Positions 34,986-46,374 of a stretch of DNA of 64,000 nt are shown piece by piece. The stretch is from Incurvaria masculella (taxonomy: Eukaryota > Arthropoda > Insecta > Lepidoptera > Incurvariidae): assembly GCA_946894095.1 (NCBI GenBank), contig OX335658.1, positions 10,097,001-10,161,000 of the forward strand, written 5' to 3'. Every line of letters begins with the position of its first letter. Position 1 is the stretch's first letter. Under the pieces are notes generated by a model. It was not told where the DNA came from and did no database searches. It saw only the letters and a list, made by a program, of their open reading frames with translations. The position numbers were made by a program, and so were the translations under genes.

Positions 34986-36119
34986 AAATTTCAGGCAATC
35001 TTTAGGTTAGTTCTGTGCAGTGTAGAAATTTAAAAGGTCCTTTAGCATGTCCAAAATGAAATAAGGACGTAGTGACTGATTTTGATTCAATTTTCAGGCA
35101 ATCTTTAGAATAGCCCAGCGAGTGATTCTGTGCAGTTTGAAAGTTTAAAATCTTCGCTCGGGGGATTTTTTCATTCTTGAGAAAATCACATTAAAATCGC
35201 AGGGCGAGCACGAAAGAAAAGTCCCTTCAAAGAATACTCAAATACTGTCATCTCGTACTTCGGCACTTCGCCTCATGCATTACTATGGGATGTAAACCTT
35301 TTAATGCCCCCCCCCCCCATTAAGCTATGATTAAGCATTAAAAAAATTATGCAATGATTTTCTCACCAAGCTGGCTGCATTGTGCAATGTTCTGTGCACA
35401 CATCAGTACGAACTTCAACGTTACTGAAAAGCAATTACAGTGCCTTTGTGGAGTTCTGCTCATATATTAGACTATAAAGCGTCAATGTAGTTTATTCTAT
35501 TTGTATCTACTTTAGAAATATTCTTAGTACCATTGCTTAAATGAGCCATATTCTAGCCAAATGATTAAAATAAAGTCATCATCGGGTTAGAAACAATTCA
35601 TGGTAAACGACATCAAAACGATTAAATGCGACAAAAAGGACCTACTATGGTATTTATATCCCATGTGGTGTGCTCGCTGTATTTTTTGTCACTGACATGA
35701 TATTTTTTATTTATATGCCACGGTGAATGGTGGGCAAGAGTGATCAAAGAATGATATCGCAAAATAAATTAAAAGTGTTTGCGATGTATCAGTCGTCTCT
35801 GCTTACCTCTCCGGGTAGAATTAGGGATGGTATACTTGCCTCGGTGCATGTACGTATGCTTTAGTGAAGAAAACATCTCAATAGGTCTATCTTACCTAAC
35901 GGTTCTACATCAATACCATAGACTTAAAATGTGATAATGTAAGCACAGCTCCCACATGCGAGGTCAACACAACCAATAATTGACGTTACGGCAAATAGCA
36001 TCGACGGATGGCTGAAATAGAGCTCAAAGGAAGGAAGATAATTCGCATTTCGCATTTTGTAGCAATCTGCCGACTCATTGCACATTTCCAGGTCTAGTTG
36101 GCACAGTTGACCCCGCCAG
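34986..36119. other. Intronic; a short duplication near 35 kb
   Basis: TTCAGGCAATCTTTAG occurs at 34991 and 35095, each followed by a TCTGTGCAGT-containing segment, giving a diverged duplication with a unit of about 104 bp. A C run of ten bases lies at 35309-35318. No gene. Confidence 0.5.
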
Positions 36120-36725
36120 GTAGTGGTCAGATGACCCCAAGGGGGCCAGTACCGACACTTTCCATCCGGCGGGTTTAGTGGTCAGCAGAAGATACTGTAA
36201 GGAGGACGCGTCACCTGCTCGATCTGGTTTGTTGCGTCAAATTGAGTCAGGTTGTGCGCCAGGGCGAAGTTGAGCACAGTCCTGCCAGTAAAGACAGTAT
36301 TCCCGGAGCCTAGCCACGCGTCCAAGTCTCCCAGAAAAGATGACCCAAGGGGGCAAGTACCGACACCTTGCATCCGGCGGGTTAAGTGGTCAGCAGAAGA
36401 TCCAGTGAGGAGGACGCGTCACCTGCTCGATCTGGTTTGTTGTGTCAAATTGAGTCAGGTTGTGCGCCAGGGCGAAGTTGAGCACAGTCCTACCAGTAAA
36501 GACAGTATTACCGGAGCCTAGCCACGAAGTATGGCGCGCGTCCAAGTCTTCCAGAAAAGATGACCCCAAGGGGCAAGTACCGACACCTTGCATCCGGCGG
36601 GTTTAGTGGTCAGCAGAAGATCCAGTAAGGAGGACGCCTCACCTGCTCGATCTGGGATACGCGTTTGTTGCGTCAAATTGAGTCAGGCTGTGCCCCAGGG
36701 CACAGACCTACCAGTAAACAAAACA
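36120..36725 (-). repeat. Tandem repeat (208/220 bp) built from a LINE endonuclease segment
   Basis: Units start with GTGGTCAGCAGAAGAT at 36178, 36386 and 36606, with a partial unit before 36178. Read on the minus strand, each full unit encodes a piece of a Jockey-like LINE endonuclease: a GDLDA or EDLDA box (for GDFNA), then WLGSGNTVFTGRTVLNFALA, HNLTQFDATNQIEQVTRPP. The second interval is 12 bp longer because it holds RHTS before WLGS, the state expected in intact endonucleases; the first unit has lost it. Each unit ends in a stop. A protein-coding fragment has thus become a minisatellite. Confidence 0.8.
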
Positions 36726-36814
36726 CCCAAAACACAAAACACGGAGTATTCGAAGACTCTAGACAATGTAAACGCTGACAGAAATATGAGCAAAAAGAAA
36801 TATATGTATTTTTT
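36726..36814. other. Short spacer after the tandem array
   Basis: A-rich spacer with CAAAACACCCAAAACACAAA; nothing else seen. Confidence 0.4.
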
Positions 36815-37016
36815 TTTGCAACTTGACATGGACCACATAACTACCGTTATGATATTCGCCCAATACACCACATTCCCGAAGGAATTAAGTGTAATGGAAG
36901 CACTTATCGAACTCAGAAAGAGAAAGAAACTGGTGCATATCGGTGCGAGGAATTGAATCCAGACTTCTGGTACACTAGGCCAGCCCCCGCGCCACTAGAC
37001 TACGAGCCGCTCATTA
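36815..37016 (-). repeat. tRNA-headed SINE, minus strand, internal deletion
   Basis: The tail on the plus strand reads TGCAACTTGACATGGACC, ACCGTTATGATATTCGCCCA and CACATTCCCGAAGGAATTAA. It then jumps directly to CTCAGAAAGAGAAAGAAACT and the head (minus strand: GCGGGGGCTGGCCTA near the A box and a GATTCAATTCC-like B box). The middle of the body is missing. Confidence 0.8.
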
Positions 37017-39847
37017 CATATATTTATATTAACATTGTATAATTGTGTGTCCGTCTGTGATAACTATCTCACTGATTAGCCTAACGACGAATGTAGTATA
37101 AGTAAGGAATAAAACCGTGAATCGTGAAATTTAAAAGTATTGTAGTTAACACGCACCTGATGAAAACTGTACATACATACACGGTTAAATATTGCACTAA
37201 CTATTGATTACTAAAATATTGTTAACTAAATTCCGAGGATGTTTGCCAGTAGGCTATGAGAATCTTTAGATACGATTAGCTTTTACCCGCACTGTTTGTA
37301 TTTAAAATATTTAATTTTAGCTCAAGACCAAATTGATCAGCCTAATCGTGCAATAAGTGACGACCTGTTCTAATTAAGCGAGTACAAATTTATAGTTAAA
37401 TTGCCCAAGAACTTGGCCCGATCCTCGAAATTGGCGAACATTTTAGAAGTAGCTAACCGAAGCTAATTAGTTCTGTGTTGAAAATGATTGGGCTTTGACT
37501 ACAAGGTAGGGCGTTCAAGTCTACGACATAATTGGACGATGGTATTTGTGGTTTGAAAGTAAATGATTGGAAATTGCATACTAGGTATTTTTATTCCCAA
37601 TTATTAGGTTCTTGGTATTGGAATATCTTCGATTAGCGGTACGGTGGTATTGATTAGATAATTAGTAAGAAGTTTGTTGACTGACTTAATCGTTTGGGTA
37701 GTTCTGTTGGTTAGAGCAGCGGGCATGTAATCCTAAAGTCGTATTTAAATTATTGTTGGCGCAGAAAGCAAAAATACACAATGTCCAAACAAAAAAAATC
37801 CGACAAAAATTCGATCTGATTTCGATCTTTAATGTAAATGTCATTCTTAACCTAAAATGATCGATTTATTGTAATGCTGTTATCTGTCCGTATAAATCAG
37901 TAACAGTAGCAATGGAGGTTGCGAAAATTTTCAATATGCATGTGATTCTGCGTTTTTTCCCTGGTTTGTTCTTCGTGTAACCGTAGGTGTAGTAATATGC
38001 TAAAAAAATGCAATTCAACGACAGACAAACAACAAGCAACTAAGATATTGTCAAATGACCGTAGATACGATCTTCTCGGAACGCGGCACTGGTGAATCGT
38101 TGAGAGTGAACGGATGCCGTCGATAGGATCTCGAGATTAGGGCTCCGTTTGATGTGCGTCTGAATTCGGGTGTATTTGAGACGTAACCATGACAGCAACC
38201 GTTGGATTTCCTGCTATTTACGGCGAAGGATCACGCGGATTGTTTGACCGGTCGTTACTTCGCATGGGCTGTAATTGGACATATTTGAGAACTTAATGTA
38301 GGTACATGATGTAATCTGGGCTCGGTATGGTACGCATAAAACTAAAGTCACGTAAATGGAGAACAACGCCATGTATAATTCAGTGCTGTATGGATAATAC
38401 TACAGTGATTCTTCTAATCTAATACGATGTAATGTTTGCATATTGTCAATAAAAAATGTTTGAGTAAAACCATGACCACGGAAACTTTTTGAAATTTTTA
38501 AACATAGATCTCGTGCTATCGTTTAAAAGTTCGCCTAATAACAGCGTTTATGACCAGTTATTTGTAAAAGGTAAGGATATGCCCTTTAAAACAATTCTGT
38601 CGCCTGTTTTGGTGTTCTATATTACGTATTTTTTGCGTTTTTTATCTAATTCTTGCACGGCTACGCACAGGCGCATGACGACAGCGAACGCCTGTCTGGC
38701 AACAAAGCGGTGTCCCCGCGACGCATAGAACACCACTTTAGTTGCTCCATTTATATTGCATGGAATTGCCTGTCCTTAGTAGTAATATTTATGTCCATGT
38801 TTACGACTTTATTTAGTTTCGTCCGACGATGACTATTACGAATTTAAAAATAGAACCGTCTACTCTAAGTTCATTTAGCAATAGAAGCAGCAATTCAATT
38901 TGACCACTCCGGCCACGCTCCAATTCATCAAACCGAAGGAAAGCAGGTTTCAAGAATTGGATGTTCGGAGAGTAGAGAGAAGTAATCCACTACCTTCGAA
39001 CACTAGATTGGCCAAATTGAATCAGCAGTATATGTTCACTATTTTGATACACACTTATTTTTTATTTAATTCCTTTGAAGCAAAGATCTTTATGATTAAA
39101 CCGAGTGCGATTTGAGCCAAGGTAAATGCTGATTTACTGTTTTTATTTTTATTTCAAATCTTACATCTTTTCGTTCTTTCCAGCAATTGCAAGCTACATA
39201 CTATCACGATACACGACTTAACGTTTACTAGTGTAGCTGAAATTGAGCAAAGTAGTCGAAAACGCGAAAACTTTAACATGGGTGGAGTCACGGTCTAAAT
39301 AATTATGTTATCGAAATTTTCAAAATTGAGAAGACAAATATTTGTCTTATGCATATACGTATGTAAGCACACAGCGCGATCACGCTAATTATGTGGTCTA
39401 ATGTGTAAAATTATCATCAATATGATCTATCAACCGAGCTTTTCAGTTCAATGGGTGGCCACTGTATAATCCAATTTACAATATGTATCAGTCTATAATG
39501 TGGACCCGATTCTGCGTATTTATTCCAGACAAAGAATTTAAATCCTATATTTGTCATTGCTAAAGTCGATAGAGTAAGAAAATTCTGGCATGCCACATAG
39601 TTCCAATGTAGTTTGTTTGGCTTATATTAGGGACAGTAGGTGTGGTATTAGCCATACATAGGAAATCGTTTAATATAGAGCCAATCTTTTAGATTAGGTC
39701 AACTTTACCCAAGTTTGTCCTATGTTTATTGTTATACATACATTTGTGTACTACCAAATGTTTTCACAATTATTCTAATGTTTATTACGAGTCTTCTAAC
39801 GATGATATCTCGCTAATCTTCACAATGAACTTTTCTTTGATTCCCAG
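37017..39847. other. Intronic; faint tRNA-like head and SINE tail scrap
   Basis: GTAGTTCTGTTGGTTAGAGC at 37698 fits an A box, but no B box follows, so it is only a SINE relic. Bases 39620-39662 (GGCTTATATTAGG, then GTGTGGTATTAGCCATACAT) are a scrap of the SINE tail on the plus strand. Open frames at 38489 and 38900 have no motifs. Confidence 0.45.
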
Positions 39848-40031
39848 ACGGTTATATTCCACGTGGCGCGCGGTCCGTTTGTGGAGGAGTTCCACCAGTG
39901 CGTGACGCACGGCTTCTACACGGAGCCCTGGCAGGAGCAAGTCTACACGACTCTGTCGCTGGTCTTCATGTTTATCCTGCCCCTGCTCATTCTCATCGCC
40001 ACCTACGTCTCTACCGTCAGGACTATTGCAA
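39848..40031 (+). CDS. Receptor exon 2: ECL2 and TM5
   Basis: The acceptor CCCAG ends at 39847. The 184-nt exon reads TVIFHVARGPFVEEFHQCVT, then HGFYTEPWQEQVYTTLSLVF and the hydrophobic TM5 run to STVRTIA. It ends one base into a codon before GTCAGT (phase 1). It joins directly to the IPQ of exon 1. The cysteine in HQCVT is the ECL2 partner of C159 in exon 1, giving the conserved disulfide. The split codon completed by exon 3 gives TIAR-SEK, as in related receptors. The exon is GC-rich and intact, in contrast to the two copies that follow it. Confidence 0.9.
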
Positions 40032-40159
40032 GTCAGTAACACATTAATTATTACAGTATCAGGTGAGTTATTATAAACTCTCGCTTTCGGAAACCTTCTT
40101 ATATTTCTGATAAATAGACTATCCTAGATGACTGTTCTCCAAATAGATAGTGGTTTGTT

Positions 40160-40318
40160 AGTGGGGAGTTCCAACAGTGCGTGACGCACGGCTTCTACAA
40201 GAAGCCCTGTCAGGAGCAAGTCTACACGACTCTGTCGCTGGTCTTCACGTTTATCCTGCCCCTGCTCATTCTCATCGCCACCTTCGTCTCTACCGTCAGG
40301 CCGTCAGGACTATTGCAA
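40160..40318 (+). pseudogene. Tandem copy of receptor exon 2 (copy 2)
   Basis: It repeats most of exon 2 and the following intron at an offset of 279 bp: QCVTHGFYKKPCQEQVYTTL and the TM5 run are almost unchanged. The first 12 or so codons and their acceptor are absent. The conserved W of PWQEQ is C. An 8-bp tandem duplication (CCGTCAGG twice) before the donor shifts the frame. The donor AAGTCAGTAAC itself is preserved. It cannot replace exon 2 as it stands. Confidence 0.88.
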
Positions 40319-40440
40319 GTCAGTAACACATTGATTTTTACAATATTAGGTGAGTTATTACATACTCTCGCTCTTGGAGGATATATTTATTTCTGAGAAA
40401 AGGAACATTCCTAGGCAACTGTTCTCCAAAAAACTAGTGT

Positions 40441-40560
40441 TTAGTGGAGAAGTTTCACTAGTCAAAATACACTAGTAGTGACTTTTACAAATAGTCGTAG
40501 CAGCGCATTTTTTACTAGTCTTCATTATTTCTGCAACAGCTCATTTTCATGGCTGACTAC
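40441..40560 (+). pseudogene. Decayed third copy of receptor exon 2
   Basis: About 283 bp after copy 2, AGTTTCACTAGTCAAAATAC lines up with the exon start and CTAGTCTTCATTATTTCTGC then AACAGCTCATTTTCATGGCT with the TM5 coding part. Many substitutions and stops are present. The intron block between copies (CTGTTCTCCAAA at 40129 and 40417) also repeats, supporting serial tandem duplication. Confidence 0.65.
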
Positions 40561-43500
40561 ATTTTCAATGTTCCAATGTTCAAAGGGAACACTACATTTC
40601 TTAAAATGAAAGCATAAATAGTTCATTATCAGTGGTTATCATGGCAAGAGGCTACCTTAAGTCTAGATTTTTAAATGAACTACACATATGTACATTTAAA
40701 TATTACATAATTAGCTGACGTTTCATATTTATGCTATGGCAAGTCAGTATTCTATTTGTCTTTTATGTTGGCCACCCAAACATTTATCTTGGTGATCCGC
40801 CATTTGTACGAAATAAGATAATATTTAATAAGAGGAATTTATATCTGTAAATGGATAATTCTCTGAATGAAACCCTAACAAAATAATTAGGGCTAACTAC
40901 TAACTCTTAATTAAATCAATATCTTTAACCCCAATTCCGACAGAGAAACTCAACAAATATCGCTTATTTAATTTGAAAGGTTTTATCTTTAGTTGGTAAA
41001 ACGCAAGATTCTAAAATGACATTAGGTATTGTACTAATAAGCGTTTTTGTTATTTCCGCGTCCGATTATTATCTAGTGTGGTTGAATGCACATAGTTTGC
41101 TGTGTCTCAAGATTAAACAAATATTGAAATGTGTCCTTGAGATTATCCTGATGTGTAAGAAGATCTATGTTTTGAATAACTCGTAATTGGCTCGAATTAT
41201 TATGTTAGGTTTCATTTCTTACCACGAAACTTCAAAAGGAAAATATGGGCGAAAAAATTTTTCGTACTTGAACATGAGCACATTTTTCTTCTCCTCAAGA
41301 CAGAAGTCCACCGCACACACTGAGTGCAGGATTTCGTAAATCCATCAATCCTCTTATGGAATTGCTTCCCTAATTTTTCACTCTCCTATCCTTATTCGAC
41401 CCAAGCGCAGGACTTTGGGTGAACATCCATTTGTGGCAGACAGAAATGTGTTGACCCAACGTACACATATTCTTCAGGTGTTTTTTCTGTCGAATTGCCA
41501 TTTTGTAAATCGGATTCCCGGTGCGTACCTTACCTTGGTTAGCCTATTGCCTCGGGTACAGAATAAGTAAGTCCTCGGATCGCTAAAACGTTGGAGTAAC
41601 AGATTCATCATTGACAATTCTGCTGCACTCAAAGCCGTAATTACTCCGTGTTGTATTTTTAAATTAGCTCCATAATTTAAAAAAACGTTAATTTTAAAAC
41701 GTTATCGAGAACGGCCTCCCAGTTCTTTCTTTCTTCTGGAAAAGTAACGGAGTAATAATTTTGTTTTGTCTTATAGTCAATAAAATAATCTCAATATAAA
41801 AAAAAAAACATATGGAATATTTTAATCAGTCGCGAAAGCCCATTTTACTTACTTACTTTCTGTCAACCTTAAATTAAACATTTGAGAGTTTTGAAGTAAA
41901 TATGCGGGCCAAAGTTGAAAGATATTAAAATATGGCATAAAATTACTCTGAAAATATTTGCAGACACGGAATATTCAGGGAAAAAGATATTACAGCGTAC
42001 TTCAGTCGGATACTACACGGATTAATTAAGTATAGTACCTATTTGCGCTCCAACAACAAATATTATCTGTGTTTTTTATTGTTACATATATTTACGATAA
42101 TATGAAAAACGATACGATTCCCTGTTAATATGAAAATGTTGGTTTTCGTAAATATGACCATATCATATCGAAACACGTTACAAAAGAGCGTTTTAAAAAA
42201 TTAAAATTACCTGGGAGAAATAAAAAATAGGTGGTTCGAAGCATCATTAATATTTCAAATATTGAAAGCTTAGTCTGCATACATCTTTATGAATCCACGA
42301 TTCCTACCACTAACTCGTCTTCTGTGTTTGATTTGCACTCTTAATGATAGATAAATAATACATTTGAGGACAAAACACAAAATATGACACACACTCGTGT
42401 GCTATGAGCGAGCCCAGTCGATTATAATTAGCATCTTGTTTGTGGATCTCGCTGGTCCCAATAAAGCTAATATTGTGTCGAGTTTCGCGATGCGGATCAA
42501 ACAAGATCAGTGCCAACCTCGTTAAGAGAGAACAGTGGTTATTACGCACGTTGTACACAATCTGAGTGCAATGGGGTGACAAACCAGAAGATCAATTTCA
42601 CCTATTTACTCCGTGTGTTCTGAACGAGAGGCCTCGACTCAATCTTGAAAGGATATTGTGCACTGATCGAATGAATTTATTTTTAAGATACACGAAGTAT
42701 TAGGAAGGCCCGGGTCAAGCGAGTTTTGAGAATTTTTTTTTTTCAAGCTGTCTTTAACTCTAAGGAGAAACTCAAAATCATAAAATTACCTTTTACAAAT
42801 TTGCGTTTTTTATTTTAAAAAACACATGATGATTTTACAAAAAAATGTTTTTCAATATTGTACGAATTTTAGTAAAGTAACTTTCCATGTTAATTACTCA
42901 ATCAAAATAAATGAGGACGCTAGCCCTAACGTATGTAAGTACTAATTGGACAGCATATTTCATAAACATTCCTGCTGCCTTAAAACCTTAGAAAATATTA
43001 AAATTGGATTGTTCGAAGTCAAGTGGAAGGAGCTTCCTGCCTTAAAAGCAAGAACATACCTTGATCTAAGGCGCATAACTGTCAGTAACAATTCATTGTC
43101 CATACATCTCACAGAGATCAAAGATTAATCAAATTTCATGGTAATCAAACTGGCCACCTAATTTAAACACTAATGAAAAAAATAATAAATAAACAAATTG
43201 AATTAATAAAAATTAACATACATCTTTATTTTTAGTAAAAGTCAATAAAAGATTTACAGTGTGATAAGACTGATTTTATAAAAATAAGTGCAATTCTAAC
43301 GGATATTTCTGGCAATCCCCGTGCATAAATTTCTCCTGAGGAATGCAATTTCCATTATGTTATGTGTCCAATAATATTTTAATAATTTAAAATGTCTTCC
43401 TTATAATTTTAAGAAGATATTGATTTGTAATCAGTTATTTACTATTCGACTTTTAGCTTTCCAAATGGCTGGATGCTTATAAAAATATTAATCTAATTTT

Positions 43501-43671
43501 ATGTCCAAGCCTTTTTGGGTATAAGTGAATAATTCATTAATTATATTTGTCGTAATTAATACAGGATCCTCCGTCAACTTCAAACTTTCGACCTAAACTA
43601 CTAACCATGGTGGGTGCCCTTTATTTGCGAGAAATATGCTCAAGATAGAATAAGCATTTGAATTGTTCCAG
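40561..43671. other. Second intron of the receptor gene (remaining part)
   Basis: No gene recognised. Bases 41280-41560 are less AT-rich and contain scattered coding-like stretches without a readable family. The open frames at 42310 (minus) and 42946 (plus) show no motifs. The intron ends with the acceptor ATTGTTCCAG at 43671. Confidence 0.5.
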
Positions 43672-43871
43672 GAAGCGAGAAGGTCTTCAAGATCGAGGTT
43701 CTACGACACGAGAAGTACCTGACTCCTGATTTCAACCGTCGGAAGCTCATCCATCGCGCCAAGATGAAGTCGTTGCGCATCTCCGTCGTCATTGTCGTCG
43801 CCTTCATCGTGTGGTGGACACCGTACTATGTCATGATGATCATCTTCACATTTCTTAATCCGGACAAAAAC
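43672..43871 (+). CDS. Receptor exon 3: ICL3 and TM6
   Basis: The acceptor TTCCAG ends at 43671. The exon completes the split codon (R) and reads SEKVFKIEVLRHEKYLTPDF, NRRKLIHRAKMKSLRISVVI, then TM6 VVAFIVWWTPYYVMMIIF and LNPDKN before donor GTGAGT (phase 0). ICL3 is short and basic, as expected for G-protein coupling. TM6 carries the conserved W-x-P-Y motif, with WWTPYY in place of CWxPYY. With exons 1 and 2 this makes 347 residues. The exon with TM7 (NSxxNPxIY) is not found within 44.2-64 kb and may lie beyond the window. Confidence 0.9.
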
Positions 43872-43891
43872 GTGAGTTTAACTACAGTTCA

Positions 43892-44055
43892 GATTTCAAC
43901 CGTCAGAAGCTCATCCATCGTGCCAAGATGAAATCGCTGCGCATCTCCTTCATCATTATCTTTACCTTCATCGTTTGATGGACACCGTACTACGTCATGA
44001 TGATCATATTGTCGTTTCCTAACCCAGATAAAAACGTGAGTTTAACTACAGTTCA
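43892..44055 (+). pseudogene. Tandem copy of receptor exon 3 (copy 2)
   Basis: It starts 164 bp after the matching base of exon 3. It repeats DFNRRKLIHRAKMKSLRIS with few changes, then has TGA (43976-43978) in place of the first W of WWTP, and ends in NPDKN with a perfect GTGAGT donor. It has no copy of the original acceptor; the bases before it read ACTACAGTTCAG, which could act as one. Confidence 0.92.
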
Positions 44056-44217
44056 GATTTCAACCATTGAAGCTCATCCATCGCGTAAAGATTAGGTCGC
44101 TGCGCATCTCCGTCATCATTGTCGTTGCCTTTATCGTGTGGTGGATACCGTACTATGTCATGATGATCATCTTCACGGTTCGTAACCCGGACGAAAACGT
44201 GACTTTAATACCGTATA
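44056..44217 (+). pseudogene. Tandem copy of receptor exon 3 (copy 3)
   Basis: It is again offset by 164 bp. One base is lost near the start (frameshift between DFN and KLIHR). Beyond that, KLIHRVKIRSLRISVIIVVA and WWIPYYVMMIIF remain open with both W codons intact, closer to the original than copy 2. The donor has changed from GTGAGT to GTGACT. Confidence 0.9.
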
Positions 44218-44250
44218 GATTTCAACCGTCGGAAGTTCAATCGCGCGCCA
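44218..44250 (+). pseudogene. Truncated fourth copy of receptor exon 3
   Basis: GATTTCAACCGTCGGAAGTT begins 162 bp after copy 3, matches the start of the unit and then loses similarity. This fixes the downstream edge of the array. Confidence 0.8.
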
Positions 44251-44391
44251 TTTTTGTCCTTCGATCGTTGAGTCAGCCATATTTTGCGTTTGTTTGATTA
44301 AAACATAGACATTTACGATAATGGTGCTTTACAGCTTGGACGAAAGGTTTTTTTTAATATAGAAAACCCATTACAAAATTAAGGTTTTTTT

Positions 44392-44601
44392 AATGGTGAA
44401 GGTGCCGCCGTGTCTGTCTACGGAAATCGTTACGGGGCCATGTTGACAGACTTTTTTTGAATTGACTGAGACGAGATGTGGTTTCAACACAATGGCGCCA
44501 TCTGTCACACTACAAACACTACAGACTTTGTTACAAACCAATTTTACAGGCTGGTCATGTCTCGTTTTGGAGACCATGAACTTGCGATGTATCTTCTGTA
44601 G
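44392..44601 (+). pseudogene. Tc1/mariner-type transposase fragment
   Basis: The plus frame reads NGEGAAVSVYGNRYGAMLTD, FF, stop, ID, stop, DEMWFQHNGAICHTTNTTDF. This matches the catalytic core of mariner-like transposases (V-x-V-NG-x-RY, then MWFQQDGAxCHT with the second catalytic D). Here the QDGA aspartate is N and two stops are present, so it is dead. It is not homologous in frame to the mariners at 12.8 or 54.5 kb. Confidence 0.75.
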
Positions 44602-46374
44602 ACTATTTTTTTTAGAGTTAGGTCTATGCCAACCACGCTGAAAGAACTTCGGAACTCAAATAAGAACATGAACGTATAATTCGTCAAATCCAGCAGCCCT
44701 AACTGCAATATTTTTTCTGCATATTATGTAGAAAAAAAAATATATTTTTTAAGTTTTATAAAGTTAAGTTTAGAACTGGAAACCACTGAACCACTGATAC
44801 ACCTTATATTATGTACGAATGAGCGCTGCGTCCATCTCAAAAACAGGTTACTGCATAGAAAACAAATCGGTGCAAAGTTTGTACATAATTTAATGCTCTA
44901 CATTTTTTTAAGAAGAAAATATTATGTAAATCATAGAAAGCGAGATATTTGAAAAAAAAATTGTGACCTTTGACCTTGAACATCTTAAGACACGGACTTT
45001 TGCGACAACTTTCAGGATGCCAAAATAAAAGTTTATACGAGTTTACAGCTTACTATTTCTCATTCCGAGGTTGATTGTATACGGGACAATATCGAAAACA
45101 TTTTTTTTTCGATAAAAGTCTATCTTTCACCATACTTTTTCACAAAATATCATTGCAATCACTTGAGTGGTTTCGAAGGTTTGCGTGTACACCCATATGT
45201 AATACGTAATTTATATTTATCAAGGAGGCATATATGTATAAAAATAATAAATATGTGTTGCTCAGTTCAACTTTACTTTTTTACCCGACTGCGCAAGAAG
45301 GAGGGTTATGTTTTTCGAGTGTATGTATGTATGTATGTATGTATATTTCTTTGGCACGTCCTGCAGCCGAAACGGCTTGATGAATTTTAGCTTGAGAGGT
45401 GTCGTTAGATTCGACTTAATAGTGAGAGTGACACTGGGTGTATCAAAATTATGAAAAAAAATCATGGCCGATTTTTGGCGCCAAATTATGTGTTTTCAAA
45501 AAAAAATCTTAGAACCCTATCAAGTGGGTTATCAAAATAAAGCATTTTCTAAATGGTTTACAAAAAAGTATGCGTATATATGTTTAAATGTAATTTGAAA
45601 TAAGAAATTCCAAAAAACATCAAAATATTTAACGTTAAAAATTAATTACGCAAGCGCGTTCTTCACACCAACCCAAGTCATATACCCCTATTTTCACTAC
45701 CTACATCTACCTGTAATCCGATAGCTTAGTTTCGGTAACCGAAAGATAACTTTGGGATGTTTGTAACTGGAAGTGGTGGAACCGGGCGATAGTCAGATAG
45801 ATTTTCTACATACTCGGTTGCCGCATAGATCGACTTCACCATCATCGCTTTACTATCAGCACACTGCAGTTAAACAGCTCATATATGCATACTTACGTAA
45901 TCAATAGACCGTGTCACGCTGGGGAAGGTCCGCTTGTTCCACAAGAGGGCGACCCCTACCGTGCCGAGATAATGTGTTACGCAAAATAAGTATCAATCTG
46001 ATAATATCTAATAGCTTTACCAAAGTATATAATCAACGAAAGGGGCAACCCTATAAGTCCGCACCTGCACCAACTGCTGAGATGCAGAAGAACCCACTAC
46101 TACATAGGATACATAAGATATGATCTTCAACATAATATCACTGATCTTTAACGGTGCGTCGTTGGGAGTAGTTGGAAGAAAAAGCACGGCTTTGCCAAAG
46201 TTGGGTTCATTTTGGAAACAAGCCCGGAACCTATCATATATTATTAACACGTTATATTATTTAAAATAATAAACCGGGAGTTGATACACGGATTTAACCC
46301 TGAACGGTATATTTTTTGGGCAAGAAAAAAATTTAACGCAGGATTTCGCCTATAATCCTTAGGTGGAATTTTGT
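44602..46374. other. AT-rich flank with a TATG microsatellite
   Basis: A GTATGTATGTATGTATG run lies at 45318-45345 next to a CCCGACTGCGCAAGAAGGAG block, a combination I associate with a dispersed lepidopteran repeat. The open frames at 45163 and 45911 have no motifs. The receptor exon with TM7 was looked for here and not found. Confidence 0.45.

Larger units (their letters stand above)
24235..39847 (+). other. First intron of the receptor gene, about 15.6 kb
   Basis: The donor is GTATAT at 24235 and the acceptor is TTGATTCCCAG ending at 39847. The frames joined are phase 0 and give TM4 continuing into ECL2. The intron is filled with SINEs in both orientations, repeat B, MITEs, a Penelope-like piece and a LINE-derived tandem array, listed separately. 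No second gene inside it is supported. Confidence 0.75.

Noticed and set aside
37698..37780. tRNA-like GTTCTGTTGGTTAGAGCAGC
   Set aside because: Fits an A box only; no B box or acceptor stem follows, so not a tRNA gene.
40181..40396. Open frame over the second exon 2 copy taken as an alternative receptor exon
   Set aside because: It lacks an acceptor and the first codons, has lost the W of PWQEQ, and the 8-bp duplication shifts the frame before the donor.
41280..41560. Less AT-rich segment in the second receptor intron that might be an additional exon
   Set aside because: No frame longer than about 40 codons with splice sites, and exons 2 and 3 join perfectly in phase without it.
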